From positions 38,741,001 to 38,805,000 of the forward strand of contig NC_092587.1 in assembly GCF_047663525.1 (NCBI RefSeq): a stretch of 64,000 nt of DNA, given 5' to 3'. A program made the translations under genes and the position numbers. The notes under the pieces were generated by a model, which was not told where the DNA came from, did no database searches, and worked only from the letters and a program-made list of their open reading frames with translations. Shown piece after piece: positions 27,683-39,235 of the stretch. The stretch comes from Anas platyrhynchos. Lineage: Eukaryota > Chordata > Aves > Anseriformes > Anatidae. Numbering within the stretch: the first letter of the stretch is position 1; each line of letters starts with the position of its first letter.

Positions 27683-28130
27683 GCTAATTCTGGAACTGCA
27701 GAATGGCAGAGTGAGGAAGGGACTTCTGGAGGCAGTCTGGTCCAAGTCCTGGTTTGTAGCAGATCCATTGAAATCAGATTGTTCATTATCTTATCCAGAC
27801 AAGTTTTGACTATCTCACATGATGAAGATGCTATATACTATATGGTCATTCTGGCCCAATGTTTGAGTGCCCTCCCAGTGAATATTTATTTCTCCTAATC
27901 TCTAATTGGAATTTCTGGTTTTGCCACTTGTGCGTCATGCCTCTCATCCTATCTTCAGGGAAAGTCTGTCTCTGCCTTCTCTGTACAATTTTATTAGGTA
28001 GCTGAAGACAGCAAGAAGACTCTTCCTTAGCAGTGTCTTCTTAAGATTGTGTAAACCCAGCTCACAGTCACACCTTGTAGACCATGTGCTCCTGAGGTCA
28101 CTGAGGTCCCGGAAGAGCGAGATGAGGCAC
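27683..28130 (-). mobile_element. Old, diverged CR1-like LINE fragment
   Basis: The + strand has recognisable but decayed CR1 3' landmarks in reverse complement: gcagaatggcagagtgagg, aagggacttctggaggcagtc, a ctcctaatctctaattgg segment, and a gtgctcctgaggtc segment. No ATTCTATG tail survives. The order and orientation match a minus-strand CR1 of an ancient subfamily. Confidence 0.7.
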
Positions 28131-31100
28131 AACGACTCTTTCCTGCTCTTCCTTCCCTCTTTTCCCATTGGTCAAATAAGGTTTTGGTGCTGATACTGGA
28201 GGTCAAGAGGAATGGGGAAGAGAAAGACTACTAAGGCAGCTGTAAATGTTGGCAGGCTGCTAGGGCCCGTGTCTGTGAATGCAATAAGCTAACTCGCAAA
28301 CCCAGGCTTAATGCGAAGTGACTAGTTAGAGAGGATACATGCAAAGGTCATCCTGGTTTGGGCCAGAGCCTCAATTCAGGGTCACATAAGCTCTTTGAGA
28401 AAGAGTTTTAAGAAAGTGCCTCCCGTTTAAGGCTTCTTTGCCACAAAGAACTTGTCATGTGCAGATGCTGTTTATGTTTACCATGGATATTTTTAGAATA
28501 ATTTAAGGAAGGTTTTAAAAAACTTTCTTGTAACCCTTGCTTGTATTCTTCCACCTGCAAGTCCATACTGTGATGTATAAAGCATGTACCAAGCAAAGAG
28601 AGAAGAGTGCTGATAGTACAAGGGCTCACTGAGTGCACCTCTGACAAGACTGGGTTACGTGAGGCTGTCTTCGCAGATCAATTCGCCATGCATGCCTATC
28701 CAGTGCAGCAAACCTTTCTTCCAGTGACTGAATAACCGTGCTGTTAAATATAGAACAACTGATGGTATAAAACAAGAGTTTAGCTTCAGAGGTGAGGTTT
28801 TGATTCTGCCAAACTCACTTCCATTTTTTAAACAACTATAAGCCTGAACGGGGTAAAGGGAATGGAGAAGAACAGAAGTACCTCTGTTCTTAACTGCCTC
28901 TTCCACTGTGCCATGCAGCCAGGATTTGATTACTGTCCCTTAAGAATTGCAGAGTGGCTGCACTTCCATGGAGCTCCCAGAACCTTACTCTTAGAACATG
29001 CAGATTGCTTGGTTAACACCCTTTCGCAGTACCCACAGTAACTGCTCCAATACAGCATCACCCAGGAGCTTTCTGAGGCACTGCTTGCTTGTAAAAATCC
29101 CATGAACATCTGAGGGGACATGGCAATTCCTTGTGCCTGTCAATCTGTTATTCAGCCCCCAATGCACACAGCATGATGCAGAAGCATTTTCAATAGTACG
29201 GAGTAAAGTCTTGTTAATCTCTGTAAAGGCCAGAAATAGTTCTTCAATCATCCCAATTTAATGGGTTATTCTCGTGCAAGCATAGCAATGTCTACAAATT
29301 CAAGGTAGTTGTGGACTCCACAGAATACTAACTGAGATACAGGGGCACAATCTAGTGAATCATAAAGATATGCATGTACAAGCAGTTTTAAAATTTCAGT
29401 TTAAACATCAAATTGCTGTGCAACATCAACATAACTTTGTCACAATGTTTAGTGGGAAACACTTAGAGCAAAATATTACCCTCTCAGCCAAATGCATGTC
29501 AGAGAGAAATATTCACATCCTTCTAGGTGGCTGTAGATTCAAACAGGAGCTAAGAAAAAATACAACATTTTTAATGTAAGTGTTTATTTTTGGTTGATTT
29601 TTAATGAAATATTTGACAGTCCTGAAGCACAAATATCATTATTTATTGCAGGATTTAATTAAAAGTTGCCTATTTTAGACAAAAATAATGTGTCTGTCCT
29701 GAAATACCACTGCTATAGTACACAGGCAAAAGAAATATGGGAACACATTTTTGAAGTGCACATTTTCTGTGTGTATGGCTCTGAAGTCCTATTTATGGAC
29801 CAAATTCAAGAAGCTGTAGAGGTGATCTCTGTGGGTGAGGAGTTTATACAGTGGGGTAGGAGAACCAAGCAGGATCCCCACAAGATCCATGTATGTCTTG
29901 TTGTCACCTTCTTTTCTCCTATGAGGAATGGTTTGTCTGGTTGTTCCATATAGTTGTAGAGTCTTGTTTAAAAACTTATTTAGAGTCTTATTTTTTGGGG
30001 TATGGCCCAAAACATTTGTTGCACTGAGCTGTCAGCTAGGTATCTGTAACTTGCACTTGGCTGTTGACAGAGGTCTTATGAGGGTTCACGGAGCTTTGGG
30101 TCAGCATTGAGGTGAGCATGGGCCCACAGGAGATTCCCTTTGTGGGAGCTGGACAAAGTTCCCTGTAGGTCCTGGTGGACCCCTGTGTTATGAAGGCAGT
30201 CAGAGAGCTGTACACATGCTCCCAACACTGGATGTCCTAAATGGGGAAAATGCATATTTCACTGTTAAGATGGTGGAATCAGCTGCCTTTAGGAACAGAT
30301 CTGGCCCTCTCAGTGGGTAAATCTTTTAAATTAATAATTTGGATGAGTTCTCTGCTGATGTCCTTAAAGTGAACTGCTGGCCAGAAATGTTTACTATAAG
30401 AAAAAAACGAGAATAACATGTGTGATACATACACTTTTCCCTTGAAAATAATGTCACACAACAGGTGCATGAAAAGCCCATGTTTTTAAACTTTCCCTTT
30501 TACAGTGCATAATTTCAAGGGTAGGCTACATGCATACATATGGAAAATATGCAACATTCCCAGCAGCTCCAGGAGACTCAGGACTTCCCAGAACTACTAT
30601 TGAACTGATCTTAATGGATAATACCACACATTTCTTCCAGGCGTTTTTCAGTAGCACTGCTGTGAAGAATAGCTTTCCTGCACACGGGCAGCCTCAGTTT
30701 CCAGTCAATGTGTTTCTCACACTGAAACTCAGGAGACTGAAAGAAGTAGGGTCTTGATCATGTTTGTACTGAAGCCCAAGGCAATCTACCCATCCTTGGC
30801 TTTCACATGTATCACTGTTTGAATCAGGTTAAGAGGGTATAAAAATGCTGCTGGCAGCTCCCCTTAGGAATTCCTTTTATGATGGAGGATAATTGGCAGG
30901 GCTCTGGGGAAAGCAGGAAGCAGCTTCCTTTCCTCTACAGGGACTCAGCTGAATAACTCAAGCTCCCTCAGCATTCACACAGCCTCCCTGGATGATGGAC
31001 CAGGATTTAAAGCAAACAAGCAGGTAGCTAAACCAGACAAAACCAAACAAAAACAACCTTGTTGGCATCTGAAGGTAGGATCCTCCAGCCAGAACTAGAC

Positions 31101-31519
31101 AAGCAAATAAGTGATGTTGTGAGGGGTGAGTGCTCCCCGAGCAGACCCTGCTGTGTTCAGTGGGAATTGCTCCTTTGTGTGATGAAAACCAGGTCACTCG
31201 CTGAGCATCTAAATGTGGACTTCAGAGCCTGACATAGGGCTGATGTGGTTTTTCTCTGAGGAATTCTTGGCCTTATGTTACATGCTTGCAGGAACACACG
31301 CTTCTTCCCCCCCCATCCCCTAAGAAGAAAAATAAAAAACCACAACTGCTGTAAATCAAGGAAAATTCATAACTTGCTTGAGGTATAACAGCTGTTGATT
31401 TAAGGCTCAACATCTTTGGTAGCACATTGCTGCTAGGAAGATAAAAATCTTTTTGACAAAGTTGTGACCATAAAAATTGCAAGGCTTTAGTCAACATTTA
31501 GAGAGGATTTGCATCTCCC

Positions 31520-31640
31520 TTATAATAAATAACAATAATAATAGCTCACATTTATATGGTGCTTCCCAGATTCAAAATGTTTTACAAACACCCACTAATT
31601 AATCTTATTGAAATACTTCCCCTTGCAATACAGTGATACA
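31520..31640. repeat. Possible ancient MIR/L2-like relic
   Basis: aataatagctcacatttata followed by tggtgctt...tttacaaaca resembles the 'aatagctaacatttatatagcgctttacaaa' type of ancient interspersed repeat. No flanking duplications remain. Confidence 0.35.
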
Positions 31641-34568
31641 CAGTCCAAAATGTATCTCATAAAGAGGGCTGATGACTCATAAAATGCAGCATTTTCCTCG
31701 GTGTGTGACTATCACTGGCTTTTAAAATGGCATATATAAAAATCACACACCTTTATATTTTTGCAGCCCATTCTTCAATTACTACAACTGTGTGGTGGCC
31801 GCAGTGCTAAATTTGGACTGGGAGCATGACTGGAATCAGATCTCCAGTCTGGTTCTCTGCTCTGAGGTTTGTTCATGTGATGGGGGACTTGTGCAAGTCA
31901 ATGTCAGCCTGACAAGGCTAATCACCCCCAGCTCCTGCTTAAGGTCTGCTGGCAAAATGGGCTGCTCCGGAGGGCAGGTCAGAGCAGGTGCCTGTCCTTT
32001 GGGAGCAGGGGGGCTACCTCCCTCTCTGCAAGGTCTGCAGAGGCCAGAGAGGGAGAACAGCATCGGCAGCTGTTGTAAATACGCCCTGAGGCCCTTGCTA
32101 TTCAGTTTTGGGAATGTAAAAGAGCCCTGGAAATGATACGTACCAAATTTGTCTTCCTTTTTTATCCCCTTCCTTGTGCATCCCATCTCATACCTATTTT
32201 ACATCTGTTCCCAAAGAAACATGAATCAAACCTATGGTGGTGAAAAGGGGTTTTTGATAGCACAGTTTCTAGCACATATTTCTTGACTGACATGTAATAT
32301 TTTTGTGAGAATCCCACCAGTCAAACCACACCATTGACTTTCTGTTGATGGTGGCTGATTGAGTTTTTATTGCTGCTGCCCAGCAAAAAAAATCTCTGTG
32401 TCCCCAGTGCAGAGGACATGTCCTCTAAAGCTGGAAGCACAAAACAGGGTTGTAACTAAGGATGTGCTTCTCCCAGTGTATAAAGTACTTTTATGCAACA
32501 AGATCAGGTAACTTCACAGCTTTCAACATTGTTTACTGTTTCTTACTTAAAAATTAATGTAGGCAAAAATCCCATAACATTTAAATTGACTAAAGACAAA
32601 GTAAAACTCAAGCCAGCCTTTGCACCAGACACACATACTAATGACTCTTCACTCTAACATACTTTACTTATTCTTTGACTTACTAATTACAGTTACAACT
32701 GCGGTATCATTTTTTACAGTGGGTGGTAAGGTAAATGCAAAGCTGTGAAATTATCTTGTGGGATGGGTTCATTGTTAATAATTCTGTTTTCACTCTGTAG
32801 AAATTTTGAAAGACTGTGTTTTAGGTCTTGACTCTTATTTATATGAATGCTGTTTTAGTCCATATAAGTCATACCAAAAGCATTTACAGCAAATGCAAAA
32901 ATAGTTTACCAAGTCTACAAGGCCTTTTTATGCTGACAGAGTGGTACAAAGTGTCCTTAAACATTTATGAGAATCAGGCTGTTGCAGCTCTTGTTTAGCT
33001 CAGATCCACTCTTGGTTTAAATCAGTTCTTTGATGAAGAAACTGAAACCTGTGGAGCCTGCTCTCCTCCCACAGCCAGGTCTTGCTTTTAACACTGCAAC
33101 AAAAGAGACGATGGCATCCTAAAAAATTTTCAGCAACTGCCAGTATGTGTCCGTCTGGGTAGCAGCTGTGCCATTCAGTCCTGCCAGTCCCAGCACATCA
33201 CAGATCCTGTGGCAGGTCTGGATCCAAAGCCCCAGCTGCTCTCAGTGACTTGCTGAGGCCCCAGGAGAGGATATTCACCTGCTGTGAGGAAAACCTCTGT
33301 GAGAGCGCTAGGGAGGAAGAACCTGGATGCATCCAGCCATAGCTGCCAGCCACAGTTGTGTAGCCTGCTCCTTTCCTCCTGCCATGTTATTGGCAGTCCT
33401 TCTTCCTGTGGAGTAGCTCTGGGTTTCTAGTAGAAACCCTTCCCTGAATTATCAGGCTTAGGGGCACATGAAGGCTCCAGCCAGTCTTGAAATGTTTCGC
33501 CTCAGATGTGAAAGGACAATTTGAACAAAGGGGGCAATGTAATGAAGTGAGCTTCTCCTCTTGTGTATTCAGTCATAAACGATGACTCCTGACTAAAACA
33601 CATTTGCTAAGTTTTCAGTCTGTTACCGATGAAGAACCACCATTACTGTGGAAGTGTGAGCACAACGAACGATCTCCAATTTGTGCTTCGTCAGCGGAGA
33701 AACTGCCCAAGTTCAGGCTGCAGAGCTCTTATCCCTGGTGATGCATGAAGCTGGATGCAAGGAACCAACTTTCTGCTCCCAGATCAACTTTGCAGGATTG
33801 CCCATTACCAAGATAAGTATTTTTGTGGCTTAAGCAGATCTGATCTGACAGTTGTCAACATGTGGGATGTGCATGTGGAACCTTTAAGACAGAAGTTTTA
33901 AAAAGTTACTTTTTAGGCTAGAAACAGTACTTGAAGCAGTAAACATGCTGTTTCAGTGTCAGGTATGTTTTTTAGATTCTACTGATCTACTTTTTGTATG
34001 TTATCATATTACACAAATGATGTTTACATCGTTACTCGGGGCGTATTGACATGACCTCATACTTACAGAGTAATCCCTGTGCTTTATTTACACATTTGGG
34101 AATGATTGTGAGTATTTAGCTAAGATTTCCATTTAAGCCTGAAAATAAATATTTGAGAATCCAACCATGAGTTTGTTGTTCAGACTACGCTTTACATTCA
34201 GGGCTGAGCACAGAGCCCTTTTCACATTTTTATGCTGGACCACTGTCAGCTGGCTGAGGGGAAGAATAATGAAAACTTTGCTGGTAAGCAGGGATCAGCA
34301 CTGCTCACCAGGTTTAATTCATGGAAGTGCTAAGGAACTGACATAAATTTAAGTGTAACCACTTGGTGATAAGTCGTAAACAGGTAAGGAAAAAAAAGTA
34401 CTATCATATGACTGAAAATTGGCATGAATCTAATACATAACAGTCAATAACTTCCTATTTGCAAATATCTATCTACAAAAATGTTCTGAATAGATACTTA
34501 GGCTACTCTACTGTAAAATAAGTAAAACCTCCCAAGAAACGGGTCAGAATGTGGTGTTAGCTATTAAT

Positions 34569-34986
34569 CAAAGAATTACAGGATGGTTTGGGTAGGAAGG
34601 GACCTTAAAGCCCACCCAGTTCCAACCCCCTGCCATGGGCAGGCACACCTCCCGCCAGACCAGGTTGCCCAAAGCCCCATCCAGCCTGGCCTTGAGCACC
34701 TCCAGGGATGGGGCATCCACAGCTGCTCTGGAAGCCTGTGCCAGTGCCTCACTACCCTCACAGTAAAGAATTCTTCCTAACATTTAATCTAAACCTTTTA
34801 ATCTAAACCTAAACATTTAATCTAAACCTAATCTCTTTTAGTTTAAAGCTTTAAGTCCTTGTCCTATCACTCTACTCCCTGACAAAGAGTCCCTCCCCAG
34901 CTTTCCTGCAGGCTCCCTTTAGGTACTGGAGGGCTGCAATGAGGTCTCCCCAGAGTCCTCTCTTGTTCAGGCTGAACAACCCCAAG
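34569..34986 (-). mobile_element. CR1 LINE 3' fragment with internal triplication
   Basis: The tail-side block aattacaggatggtttgggt and aggaagggaccttaaagcc is followed by the CR1 3' region (ccctgccatgggcaggcac, ccatccagcctggccttgag, ttctggaagcctgtgccagtg-type text) to gttcaggctgaacaacccc near 34985. Inside it a 14-base unit, tttaatctaaacct, occurs three times at 34783, 34797 and 34816; most CR1 copies have it once. The 5' end abuts a 63-base tandem duplication. Confidence 0.92.
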
Positions 34987-35112
34987 AAAGGAGCAAATTT
35001 AGGAAATTTAGGAAATTTAGGAAATTAAGGAAATGTAGAGGCTGGGAGCAAAGGAGCAAATTTAGGAAATTTAGGAAATTTAGGAAATTAAGGAAATGTA
35101 GAGGCTGGGAGC
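34987..35112. repeat. Tandem duplication, 63-base unit x2, with internal 10-base repeats
   Basis: Positions 34987-35049 are repeated almost exactly at 35050-35112. Each copy contains three to four runs of the decamer aaatttagga and ends gtagaggctgggagc. Near identity of the copies suggests a recent duplication. It begins exactly where the CR1 match ends. Confidence 0.9.
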
Positions 35113-38100
35113 CCAAACAGAAGTGTCTGTGTCATCACACTGTTCTTCCAATCATTATTTTTCTTCAAACCAGAAGGACAGCTCTGCATTTTACAGTCCA
35201 GTGGGTAAAGCTTCAGCCAAGAAATGCGAAACACAGGGTCAGCCCTCCTTTCTTCCTGAGGGATTCAGAGTCACATCTCCATAAGCCAGGAGAGAGTGCT
35301 ATGTTATAATTTATTTTGAGAGATACGGATCTGAATTTTCTTCAGGAAGATAACTGACACTGAGGCTTTTATCATCACAGTTTTGAGTTTAAGCATGTAG
35401 GTTACACCTAAATTCCCTTTTGGGTATCCAGACCAGAGTTCCACTGGCACAGAAATGACATTATGACAGTATCTGTATCAATACAGTTTTGACCTTAGTA
35501 TTACCTCCTTTGATATCAACAGGTCTTCTGAAAAAGCTGCTGGAGAAAAGTAGCTTTTGGTCTTGTCATACGAAAAGCAGAAATAAAACTGCTTATGGAG
35601 GAAGAGTTTTTAACAAGCAGTTGTAATGCCCCTCGTCAGTCTCATCACATGCTCTTCTCTCACCTCATATGTTATTAGAATTGTTTTATATATTATATAT
35701 ATACTTTTTTTCTTTTACGAATAAAGCTTTTTATATATTTTTGATTGAAATTAAAGCAGTAACAGAGAACAATTCTAGAACATCTATTAAATTAAAAATA
35801 AAAACAAAACCAAAAACATATTTAATTACTTTTAACCATGTCTACTTATCTGAAGAAAGATGAGCATCTCTGCAGTCCTGGAAGCCCTGTAGAGCATCCC
35901 ATTTTCTACATCCTTACTCTTAGAGATCTGAATAGATAGGATAACCCTGTGTAAATTTAAGCCTCCTGTAAAAGTTTCTTCTTCCTATGCATTACCATTA
36001 TTTATTTGTTTTAACATTTCAAAGGCAAAAGACTTGCCTATATACTTGACTATAGTCAAGTATAGTTCACCCAAGCTAAAACAGACCAATATTTTACAAC
36101 TAAGTAACATTGGATGGAGAGGACAGAAAGAAGTAAATCAGCTTGTGAATGATTATCATTCACTTTACATAGTGAAAAACAAATATAGCTGTCATTTTCT
36201 AACATTCATTGAAAAAAATATTGAAAATGTGTATCATTCTTGAACCTAGCAAAGAAATAAAGAGCTGCCTAATACTCTGTTGTGCACATTCCTTGTATAA
36301 TACATATTACCAAGGAGAAAAAAGAGGGAATGAACTAATGAGATGGTTTAATGTTGTAAAAGTGGCTTATCATATACCACGATCATAAAAGACTCATTTG
36401 AAAGAGAGAAAGAAAGAAGAAAAAATCAATTAAAAGTAACCAAAGCAAATAGCGTTTGTTTCTATCTTCCTACACTGCCTTGCAGCCACTGTATCAAGCA
36501 GAGGAAGGAGTAGGTGGATGTGGGTGTTGTAAAAGTCCAATATTGGAATTGGCTCAGATCCTCAGATTTCTGAAATGGTTTATAACACTGAAGTGTTATT
36601 TTTAAAGGATGCCAACATAATTACGTGGATTTTTCTTCTGAAAATTCTCCAAGAGAGTAAAAAATTACTACTTTTTTTTTTCCTTTTTTTTTTTTTCTTT
36701 TTTTCTAACTCAGTGGATTGGAGTACAAAAACAAAGCAAAGAATAAGTCCACATCCAGTGGACTTGCCCGTGTGTTGCATGTGGAGCTTTGGTGACCCAG
36801 ATAAACGAACAGGGTCGCTTTCCATAGGATGTCATTGCTTTTCAAAACACCCTGCCTGGGAGTCAGTCATTCTGAATTTTGTTCCTCACTCCTTATTGAC
36901 CAGTCTGAGTACTGAGCCAGGTGAACTCCCTGTTCAGTTAGGTGGGTTCAACTGTATGATTCATGCTTGCCTTCCTATAATTAGACCAAGCCTACATTTC
37001 CCAGGGGAATGTTACAATGATCAGTTCACAATAAGTCTCCAACCCACAAAGTTTTGGACCAGGTGCCTAATGTAGAAAGACTTCTCAATTAGTGTTGGCC
37101 ATCCCTTCTACTACTCAGGGGTAGTTCAGCCTGGTTTCTGGCACTTTGTGGCTCATCACTACTGAAATATGTAAGAATTGCGTAATCACTGTCTTGGATT
37201 CCAAAATTAGCTCAGTTGAAATGTTGCCCATCTTAAATGCTTCAAATGGCCCTTTCCAGAGTGTGATCAATGGCCAACTGACATGACCAGATTGCTGTCA
37301 GCTAATGAAACACACACAGATGAGAAGTCTGCTCACAAAGATAAAAGGAAATTTATGTAATTTGGTTAGACACTAAAAATGAAGTCCCGTTTCCTTGGAG
37401 CAGTTGCTGATCACATATTAATTATCCTTTAGAAAATACCTTTACCAAAGGCTAATAAGGTTTAATCCTGTCGAGGCAAAAATAGTTGTCCTATAAGATA
37501 TTTTTCAGTAGTCAACATATAATAGCTTGCTGCAGAAAAAAATGGCAGATGCCATATTTAAGGGAAAATAATGAGATATACAGAGTTCTGCTCCTTCAGA
37601 GGACCTAAGGAAGTGCAGAACATGAATTATATTCTAATTTGTAGTATCCTAACTGTGTCGGTTTACACCAAGAAGTAAAACCTTTTTCATATAATATACC
37701 TGACAAGCATCTATTATAGCATCCTGCAGAAGCAATTTCCAGAGAGATGTATTTTCTTGCACAGTGTTATTAAAAAGTTAGGGAAATTGGAGAGTATATT
37801 TGACAGATAAAATTAGAAAATTAATGGAAATGGATAATTCACTCGGATATTCAGAAAAAAATGTATGAAGGAACAAATACAAAGGCACAGGAGAGGAAAT
37901 ACTTCAATTCATGAAGAGAAAAGTGAATGTTACTACTGGCTTGCTTTCTTTTTCCTTAGTATTATTAACTTCTATACGTGCATACAGTAGCTCCAAGAAG
38001 TCCTAATCAAGACTGGAATAATTTCATAATACATCCTTTATATATACTAAAACTGACACACCCTGGTTCTCTCTTCTTCCCTCTCCTTCCCCACAAAATA

Positions 38101-38734
38101 CATTTATGGTTTCTACTCAGAGTAAGAAGCACACAGATTGTAACTGAATACTAAATACAATTATCATTGCAACAATTGCACCAGTTTTGCTTTGCTCAAG
38201 CAGAGCTTCATAGTGTCATGTACAGTGAATTGTTTCCTAGTTTGTGAAGAAAGACATATAATAATTTTGTTTTCAGTATAAATTGTTCTCTATTTCCTGA
38301 AGCAGTCTTGGGAAAATATGTGAAATAGTTCCTAGTTTTGCTTAATTCCTTTTAAATAAAAGATGTGAAGTGTATGTGAGATGGGTGCATCTGTGCACAT
38401 TTCAAATGCCATTATATGAAGTTCTGTGCATGCCTGTTCATTTTGAAGCCACTGGTAAGGCTCAAATTGTTTTTGAACTTTTAGTCTGTCATAGGAATAC
38501 ATACTGACACATGAGGGTGTGGTGTTTTCACCTTATTGGCCAAGTAAAGTCCACCACATTACTCTCTCATTCCCTTCCTCAAAGGAAAAGGGAGAGGAAA
38601 TATGATGAAAAAGGCCTTCAGGGTTAAGATAAGAACAGGGAAAACACTCACCAATTGCCACCATGGACAAAACACTCAGCATAAGGCAGATTATTATAAT
38701 TTATTGCATATTACTAACAGACTAGAGAAGTGAG
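35113..38734. other. Intergenic, no gene recognised
   Basis: AT-rich. It contains the 24-base palindrome and a T-rich tract near 36670-36706 that inflates a 166-codon ORF (36575-37075); its middle is poly-Phe/Leu read from the T tract, which argues against a gene. Confidence 0.65.
36041..36064. repeat. Perfect 24-base palindrome
   Basis: tatacttgacta is followed directly by its reverse complement tagtcaagtata. In 64 kb of random sequence a perfect 12-base-arm palindrome without a spacer is unlikely. It does not sit at a recognised element boundary. Confidence 0.95.
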
Positions 38735-39235
38735 AAACTAAAAGAAAACAACAAACACCTTCCCCCACTCACCTTCTTTTACCTCCTCCCTCTGAACAGT
38801 GCAGGGAAATGTAGAGTAGGGGTTGTGGTCTGTCCACAGCACTACATCATCCGCCTCTCCTTCATGGTCACTCTCTGCCCCTGCTCCACGTGGAGTCCCT
38901 CCCACAGGATGCCATCCTTCCCAAACTATAGCTCTTCAGGAACTGCTCCCACATGGCTCCGTACCACGGGGACCATCCCCCAAGAGCAAACTGTTCCAGC
39001 ACGGGTCCCCCACAGGTGGGTGGCAACTCCCCCCAGCCCCCCTGCTCCTGTGGGGGCTCTCCATGGGCCACAGCCTCCTCCAGGCCACATCCACCTGCTC
39101 CACCGGAGGCTCCTCCACCCATGGGGGGCTGCAGCGTGGAGATCTGCTCCGTGTGGGACCCATGGGCTGCAGGGGGACAGCCTGCTCCACCAGGGGCCTC
39201 TCCACAGGCCGCAGGGGAACTTCTGCAATGTAATA
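38735..39235. repeat. Interspersed avian repeat, probably an endogenous-retrovirus LTR fragment
   Basis: GC-rich island in AT-rich DNA made of irregular units of the type 'ctgctcca...ccca(c/t)ggg', e.g. ctgcagggggacagcctgct near 39165. I recognise similar text from dispersed LTR-type repeats in bird genomes, but cannot name the family or fix the ends. The open frames across it in five of six readings have proline-, glycine- or serine-rich translations, typical of such non-coding repeats, so I do not call a gene. Confidence 0.5.

Larger units (their letters stand above)
24358..34568. other. Intergenic, two CR1 fragments and no gene
   Basis: Apart from the CR1 copies at 25580 and 27683, the TTTA array at 26193 and a possible old repeat at 31520, this is unique AT-rich DNA. 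ORFs at 31792-32136 (+) and 31836-32186 (minus) overlap each other on opposite strands in a locally GC-richer patch; neither has a recognisable domain. Confidence 0.65.

Noticed and set aside
36575..37075. 166-codon ORF
   Set aside because: Its central part is Phe/Leu translated from a T-rich tract, it has no domain, and no promoter or splice context supports it.
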